Assembly: GCF_903645295.1 (NCBI RefSeq)
Contig: NZ_CAHJXM010000002.1
Location: 782,001-846,000, forward strand
Source: Bacillus sp. Marseille-Q1617
Lineage (GTDB): Bacteria > Bacillota > Bacilli > Bacillales > Bacillaceae_B
Length of the DNA: 64,000 nt
Direction: 5' to 3'
Shown piece after piece: positions 59,861-64,000 of the stretch; position 1 is the stretch's first letter; every line of letters starts with the position of its first letter. Below the pieces are notes generated by a model, which worked only from the letters and a program-made list of their open reading frames with translations, did no database searches and was not told the DNA's origin. Both the position numbers and the translations under genes were made by a program.

Positions 59861-60001
59861 GTTTCACTTGAAAGGGTGCCAGACTTCTCCTCATGGAAAG
59901 CCGGCACCCTTTTGCCTGTTTTAATGCTAATGCAAGGTATTGAGTTGGTAAGATATATTTAATACGCTTTATTTTAATGAAAAAGATTTAAGCCTGTTCC
60001 A

Positions 60002-60259
60002 GCGGTTGATTGGAGTGCAAGACGAAGACTCCTGCGGGAAAAATAGCTAATGTGAGACGTGTCCAGCTCCGGGGCTTAGAGGCACATGTCATAAGTCAAC
60101 TCGTCCAAGAAGGCAAAAAACGCCTTCACGGCCGATTCGCCTTATCCCCCCCGCCTCTCTTCAAAGCCCCTCCGCTTTTCTAACCCGCAGGAACGGAGTG
60201 ACGAGGAGGCTCACGGGCTACCCGCGGAAAGCGAAGTCTTGCACGGAAATCAACAGCGG
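60002..60259. repeat. Hairpin repeat element interrupted by a second repeat
   Basis: Outer arms as in the 55-kb copy (gcggttgattggagtgcaag at left, tcttgcacggaaatcaacag at right), with inner stem TAGC / GCTA and gtgag / ctcac. Right after gtgagac a foreign 125-bp segment is inserted (60059-60183), then the host repeat resumes with cccgcagg. It lies in the 520-bp gap between yusG and yusF; the flanks 59861-60001 and 60260-60383 hold nothing else. Confidence 0.82.
60059..60183. repeat. Second repeat family inserted at the hairpin apex
   Basis: 125-bp segment beginning gtgtccagctccggggctta and ending cctccgcttttcta. It has its own inverted-repeat features: ggggctt near the left and aagcccc near the right, and aaggc-aaaaaa-cgcctt in the middle. 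The sequence style resembles another scattered Bacillaceae repeat. It interrupts the host element close to its apex; no clear target duplication is seen. Confidence 0.7.
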
Positions 60260-60383
60260 AGTTCAGCCTTTTTTCTTTCTATTTCCAAAAAAAAATGAGA
60301 AGATATAAGTAAGTAGCGGACATCATCTCTAATTAATTGAATATACTATCCTAATCTTATTTTTGAAAGATAAGGTGATGACA

Positions 60384-60746
60384 ATGTTGGAATTTGGTGA
60401 TGAAAAAGTAATCATCGTAGAAGGTACAACAGATAAACGAAAGGTAGAAGGGATCATTAAAGAACCCATTGAGATTATCTGTACAAATGGAACCATCAGC
60501 ATTACAAAAATGGACGAACTGATTGATTCGCTGGAACAGAGAGATGTTTATATACTGGTGGATGCCGACCATGCAGGAGAAAAGCTTCGAAAACAATTCA
60601 AGCGTGAGTTTCCCGAGGCAGAGCACTTATATATCGACCGGATGTATAAAGAAGTGGCATCTGCACCTGAATATCATTTGGCTTCTGTACTGATTGGCGC
60701 CAATATTGATATACACACGGAATTTCTGGAAAAAAGGATGAGTTAA
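60384..60746 (+). CDS. yusF: Toprim-domain protein (YusF)
   Basis: 120-residue protein that is essentially one Toprim domain, as in RNase M5 and primases. The catalytic Glu is in VIIVEGTTDKRKVEGI near residue 16, and the DxD pair is in YILVDADHAGEKLRKQF near residue 61. It probably acts on RNA or DNA ends; the role of YusF is not known. AAGGTGATG precedes ATG 60384; upstream in-frame starts are less likely. It is 2 bp from the thioredoxin-like gene. Confidence 0.87.
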   Translation: MLEFGDEKVIIVEGTTDKRKVEGIIKEPIEIICTNGTISITKMDELIDSLEQRDVYILVDADHAGEKLRKQFKREFPEAEHLYIDRMYKEVASAPEYHLASVLIGANIDIHTEFLEKRMS

Positions 60747-60748
60747 CG

Positions 60749-61072
60749 TTGAATGAGGTAAGTAGTACAAGTGCGCTTTATGATTCAATAAACACACATG
60801 AACTTTCGGCCGTTTATCTCTACACCCCTATGTGTGGGACATGCCAGGTAGCAGGCAAAATGATGGAAGTCGTGAAAAAGCTTCCGCAGTCCTTTCATTT
60901 TGAAAAAGTCAATTTGAATTACTTACCACAGTTTGCAGAAGAACAGGTGATTGAAAGTGTGCCATGTTTGATCCTATATAAAAATTCTGAAGAGAAGGAA
61001 AGGATTTATGCCTTTCAATCTGTGCCCTATCTATATGAAATGTTGAAGAAAACAGAGACCTTTAATGGATAA
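60749..61072 (+). CDS. yusE: Thioredoxin-like protein (YusE)
   Basis: 107-residue thioredoxin fold with CGTC redox motif (YTPMCGTCQVAG near residue 30) and cis-Pro in ESVPCLILYKN near 74. It starts at TTG 60749 with AAAAGGATG upstream and follows yusF by 2 bp, so the two are co-transcribed as in B. subtilis. A terminator hairpin overlaps the stop codon. Probably a cytoplasmic thiol oxidoreductase with unknown partner. Confidence 0.87.
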   Translation: MNEVSSTSALYDSINTHELSAVYLYTPMCGTCQVAGKMMEVVKKLPQSFHFEKVNLNYLPQFAEEQVIESVPCLILYKNSEEKERIYAFQSVPYLYEMLKKTETFNG

Positions 61073-61087
61073 AGGTCTTTTTATTTT
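61056..61087 (+). terminator. Intrinsic terminator overlapping the yusE stop
   Basis: Stem agaccttt / aaaggtct with a 7-base loop that contains the stop region, then TTTTATTTT. Confidence 0.78.
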
Positions 61088-61334
61088 GTCATTTTCGCTA
61101 TCACTTTAATATAGGTGTCCAATGTAGCTGCTCAACCCTGAAAACCTTTCTACAAACTAGGACATATTTCTTGGGAAATGAAGAGAAATTGCTCGGAATT
61201 TATATTCTGAATATTCAATATTATCTATTTCGACAGTGATTCATTATTACTTCAAAATCATGTCGAGCAACTGAAAAAGGATAGAATATCCAAATGTAGA
61301 ATTAAGTAGTAAGAAGATTCGCGGGAGGGTATTT

Positions 61335-61688
61335 ATGAGAAATCATTTAGAGACGTTAATTGAACAATGTCATGCCAAGTACCATCTGCAGCTGTTATTT
61401 CCTTCAGATCCATTTATTCTTGCCTTCGAATGTGAAAATCAGCGCTACACCATTTCTCTATCAAATAATGAGTGCTTTATTATGGAAGACAGTATGAAAT
61501 CTGAACCTCAATTTTTTATCGATGGAAATAAGGAAATGATTACACGTGTTTTAAAAGGGGATGAGCTTTTATCGCGGATGGTTGAAAACAATCAATTATC
61601 TGTTCGCGGTGGTTACCGCCCGCTGTTGTTCGTGGAGTCTGTGTTGTGGTTGACAAGACCCATCATAAAAGAGACTGTGGAAATTTAG
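61335..61688 (+). CDS. yusD: YusD-like protein, SCP2-type fold
   Basis: 117-residue protein. Y-T-I-S-L-like RYTISLSNNECFIMED, then SEPQFFIDGNKEMITRVLKGDELLSRMV, resembles the SCP-2 sterol-carrier/alkyl-sulfatase C-terminal fold that binds lipids. Position before the metNPQ operon matches B. subtilis YusD. GGGAGGG precedes the ATG. The 260-bp gap before it shows no element I can name. Confidence 0.75.
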   Translation: MRNHLETLIEQCHAKYHLQLLFPSDPFILAFECENQRYTISLSNNECFIMEDSMKSEPQFFIDGNKEMITRVLKGDELLSRMVENNQLSVRGGYRPLLFVESVLWLTRPIIKETVEI

Positions 61689-61718
61689 TGATTACTCTAA
61701 TCTTCTGAAAAAAAAGAA

Positions 61719-61747
61719 TTGACACCCTTTATATGTGGTGATAAAAT
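61719..61747 (+). promoter_or_regulatory. Promoter of the methionine importer operon
   Basis: Near-consensus SigA promoter: TTGACA at 61719-61724, 17 bp, TAAAAT at 61742-61747, about 60 bp before the S-box. Confidence 0.85.
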
Positions 61748-61805
61748 CACTTTTGTAGCAAATTTTCTGAGACTTTACACATATTAACTTAATATATTTA
61801 GACTT

Positions 61806-61975
61806 ACTCTTATTTAGAGTGGTGGAGGGACGTGCCCTATGAAGCCCGGCAACCGTCAATTTTATTGAAATGGTGCCAATTCACTCAAAGCTATGCTTTG
61901 ACAGATAAGAGGAAGGATAATCATATGATTATGCCTTTCTGCTTATCTGCGGGAAGGTTTTTTTATTGCCCTCAT
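61806..61975 (+). ncRNA. SAM-I riboswitch (S-box) leader
   Basis: Canonical S-box core: TCTTATTTAGAGTGGTGGAG, then GGACGTGCCCTATGAAGCCC and GGCAACCG, followed by GGTGCCAATTC and a stem gacagataag / cttatct. The 3' end forms a terminator ending in a T run (gggaaggttttttta, to 61975). With SAM bound, transcription stops before metN; in methionine shortage it reads through. Confidence 0.95.
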
Positions 61976-62058
61976 ACCTAGACTGTGGGCAATAAGAGAA
62001 GTATTAATTCATATTAGAACGATCGTTTTACTCAAGAAGAAGGAAGGTGACCGACATC

Positions 62059-63081
62059 ATGATTACCATCTCAGACGTGAAGAAAATATATCAATCGAAA
62101 TCAGGCCCGATTTCTGCAGTGGACGGAGTGAACCTTTCCGTTAAGGAAGGTGAAATATTCGGGGTGATCGGCTATAGCGGTGCCGGTAAAAGTACGCTGA
62201 TCCGGATGCTCAACGGACTTGAGGTCCCGACTGAAGGTGCTATTAACGTGGGCGGTCAGGCAGTATCTACGATTAGAGGTAAAAAGCTCCGCGAGGCAAG
62301 ACAATCGATAGGCATGATTTTTCAACATTTCAATCTGTTATGGTCAAGGACTGTCATTGAAAATATTCAGTTCCCCTTGGAGATAGCAGGTGTTCCTAAA
62401 AAAGAAAGAAATAAAAGGGCAAATGAACTGCTGGCTCTTGTCGGCCTTGAAGGGAGAGGGGATTCGTATCCTGCGCAGCTGAGCGGCGGCCAGAAGCAGC
62501 GTGTCGGCATCGCAAGGGCACTTGCGAACAACCCGAGTGTACTTCTGTGTGACGAAGCGACATCTGCACTTGATCCCCAGACAACCGATTCCATCCTTGA
62601 TCTGCTTGTGGATATCAACAAGCGCCTGGGACTGACCATCGTCCTGATCACGCATGAAATGCACGTCATCAAAAAAATCTGTCATCGTGTAGCCGTAATG
62701 GAAAATGGGAAGGTTGCTGAACTCGGGGATGTGCTCGAAGTATTCCGGAATCCTCAGCAGCAGGTGACAAAAAGGTTTGTGAAGGAAGTGTCTCAGGATC
62801 AAGATTCGGATGAAGTGATTGAACAGCTCATCCAAGATTACTCGACAGGGAAGGTCTTGAAATTTACGTTCGTGGGTGAATCGACCGGGCAGCCGCTGAT
62901 CACCTCCCTGATCAGAAAATTCGACCTTGAAGTGAATATCCTTCAGGGGCAAATATCCCAGACACAAAAAGGTGCATACGGCACATTGTTCGTTCATCTG
63001 GACGGAGCGGAATCCCAGCTTAAAGAAGCCCTTGCGTTTGCCGAAAGCCAGTTGGTGAAAGTGGAGGTGATGGCAGGATGA
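62059..63081 (+). CDS. metN: Methionine ABC transporter ATPase
   Basis: 340-residue MetN ATPase. Walker A GYSGAGKSTLI is near residue 38, Q-loop MIFQHFNLL near 86, signature LSGGQKQRVGIARAL near 140, Walker B VLLCDEATSALDP near 162, switch THEMHVI near 198. The C-terminal NIL regulatory domain (KVLKFTFVGESTGQPLI to the end) binds methionine for feedback. AGGAAGGTGA lies before ATG 62059; GTG 62047 is the alternative. S-box controlled; ATGA overlap with metP. Confidence 0.96.
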   Translation: MITISDVKKIYQSKSGPISAVDGVNLSVKEGEIFGVIGYSGAGKSTLIRMLNGLEVPTEGAINVGGQAVSTIRGKKLREARQSIGMIFQHFNLLWSRTVIENIQFPLEIAGVPKKERNKRANELLALVGLEGRGDSYPAQLSGGQKQRVGIARALANNPSVLLCDEATSALDPQTTDSILDLLVDINKRLGLTIVLITHEMHVIKKICHRVAVMENGKVAELGDVLEVFRNPQQQVTKRFVKEVSQDQDSDEVIEQLIQDYSTGKVLKFTFVGESTGQPLITSLIRKFDLEVNILQGQISQTQKGAYGTLFVHLDGAESQLKEALAFAESQLVKVEVMAG

Positions 63082-63746
63082 TCGAAACGATCTTTCCGAA
63101 TGTCGATTGGGAAAAGCTCTGGGAAGCAACACTGGAAACCCTTTATATGACGGGGATGTCCGTCCTTATCACGTTTGTATTGGGTATCATTCTCGGGATC
63201 CTTTTATTTTTGACATCCAAAGAAAATCTTTGGGAAAACAAACTCACTTACACTGTAACAAGCGCTGTCGTGAATGTATTCAGGTCGATCCCGTTCATCA
63301 TCTTGATCGTCTTGCTGATCCCGTTCACGAAGTTCTTGCTTGATACAATCCGCGGTGCAAATGCAGCTCTGCCGGCACTCATTATCGGGGCTGCGCCGTT
63401 TTACGCCAGAATGGTCGAAATCGCCCTGAGGGAAGTAAACAAAGGCGTCATTGAAGCAGCAAAGGCAATGGGCGCTAAGACAAGTACAATCATAATCAAA
63501 GTGCTCATTCCGGAATCGATGCCGGCGCTCATATCGGGTATTACGGTGACGGCCATCGCCCTTGTCGGATATACCGCTATGGCAGGGGTCATAGGGGCAG
63601 GGGGACTTGGGAACCTTGCTTACCTGGACGGTTTCCAGCGCAGCAGGGATGATGTCACTCTGGCATCTACGATCATGATCCTCGTGATCGTGTTCGGAAT
63701 TCAATTCATTGGTGATTTCTTTACAAAAAAATTAGATAAACGCTAA
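63078..63746 (+). CDS. metP: Methionine ABC transporter permease
   Basis: 222-residue MetI/MetP permease with five membrane segments. NVFRSIPFIILIVLLIPFTKFL near residue 62 and AKAMGAKTSTIIIKVLIPESMPALISG, the EAA loop contacting MetN, near 133-158 in the usual order. The start overlaps the metN stop (ATGA). It works with MetN and the lipoprotein MetQ, which follows after 14 bp. Confidence 0.95.
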   Translation: MIETIFPNVDWEKLWEATLETLYMTGMSVLITFVLGIILGILLFLTSKENLWENKLTYTVTSAVVNVFRSIPFIILIVLLIPFTKFLLDTIRGANAALPALIIGAAPFYARMVEIALREVNKGVIEAAKAMGAKTSTIIIKVLIPESMPALISGITVTAIALVGYTAMAGVIGAGGLGNLAYLDGFQRSRDDVTLASTIMILVIVFGIQFIGDFFTKKLDKR

Positions 63747-63760
63747 AAGGAGAGAACAAC

Positions 63761-64000
63761 ATGAAAAAATGGTTAGCAGGAGCAGTAGCAGCAGCAAGTA
63801 TTTTTGGATTGGCCGCTTGCGGAAATGATTCAGGAGCGGGAAGCGATGAAAAGGAACTGGTAGTGGGTGCTTCGAATGTACCGCACGCTGAAATCCTTGA
63901 ACAGGTAAAGCCGATCCTGGAAGAGAAGGGAATCGATCTTCAAATCGAGACGTATCAGGATTATATCCTTCCTAACAAGGATCTAGATAACGGCGACATC
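63761..64000 (+). CDS. metQ: Methionine-binding lipoprotein, 3' part beyond the window
   Basis: First 80 residues of a NlpA/MetQ-type binding protein. Signal peptide MKKWLAGAVAAASIFGLAAC with lipobox LAAC, then a Gly/Ser linker and KELVVGASNVPHAEILEQV, the start of the family domain. AAAGGAGAG precedes the ATG. The window ends inside the gene at about one third of its length. Confidence 0.94.
   Translation, partial: MKKWLAGAVAAASIFGLAACGNDSGAGSDEKELVVGASNVPHAEILEQVKPILEEKGIDLQIETYQDYILPNKDLDNGDI

Noticed and set aside
62344..63132. 262-codon ORF antisense to metN
   Set aside because: It lies wholly opposite conserved metN/metP sequence; no ribosome site or family.

Overview
The window is from a low-to-mid GC, endospore-forming Bacillaceae bacterium. 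The evidence is a GerA-type germination operon, an H-type small acid-soluble spore protein, CotF-like coat proteins, GsiB-like stress proteins, SigA promoters and an S-box. From about 45 kb to the right end the gene order follows the yus/fad/met region of Bacillus subtilis: fadM, fadN-fadA-fadE, yusI, gcvH, yusG, yusF, yusE, yusD, metN-metP-metQ. The genus is not settled here.

The left end (1-8.4 kb) is a citrate-hydroxamate siderophore locus of the aerobactin/rhizobactin/schizokinen type: a 5'-truncated IucA/IucC synthetase, a GNAT acetyltransferase, an IucD-type N-hydroxylase, an IS3-family element inserted antisense, a second IucA/IucC synthetase, then an aspartokinase that may supply aspartate-derived diamine. 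Its likely partner is at 39.6-44.7 kb: a YfiY-like lipoprotein facing two FecCD permeases, an ATPase and an FhuF-like reductase, with two Fur boxes between.

8.4-27.9 kb is mixed housekeeping and accessory DNA: sugar isomerase family, NERD protein, a catDE-like detoxification locus with an HxlR regulator, a luciferase-like oxidoreductase facing a repetitive DUF6944-like protein, Ohr, flavin reductase, DEAD-box helicase, acyl-CoA synthetase facing an acetate transporter, three tandem gsiB-like genes, a DDAH-like hydrolase, alkaline phosphatase with Pho boxes, and small spore genes. 28-32.5 kb is a zinc-starvation cluster with two Zur boxes: a UPF0718/TIGR03943 pair, an FAD monooxygenase-like gene and a frameshifted CobW/YciC gene. 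32.6-39.5 kb holds a lipase-like protein, thioredoxin, a Gfo/Idh/MocA dehydrogenase and gerAA-AB-AC.

45.8-64 kb covers proline and fatty-acid oxidation (cre and FadR sites), a K+/H+ antiporter, a BASS transporter, an SDR-ArsR pair under a 36-bp palindrome, GcvH, the small yus genes, and the S-box-controlled methionine importer, cut at the right edge.

The most unusual signal is non-coding. Six intergenic gaps (about 3.3, 10.05, 20.3, 24.5, 50.75 and 57.2 kb) each carry 4-8 copies of a short word repeated every 20-21 bp. Each locus has its own word, but the layout is shared. Separately, a hairpin repeat of about 130 bp occurs four times: one copy has collapsed, one is interrupted by a second repeat family, and inner stems show compensating base changes.
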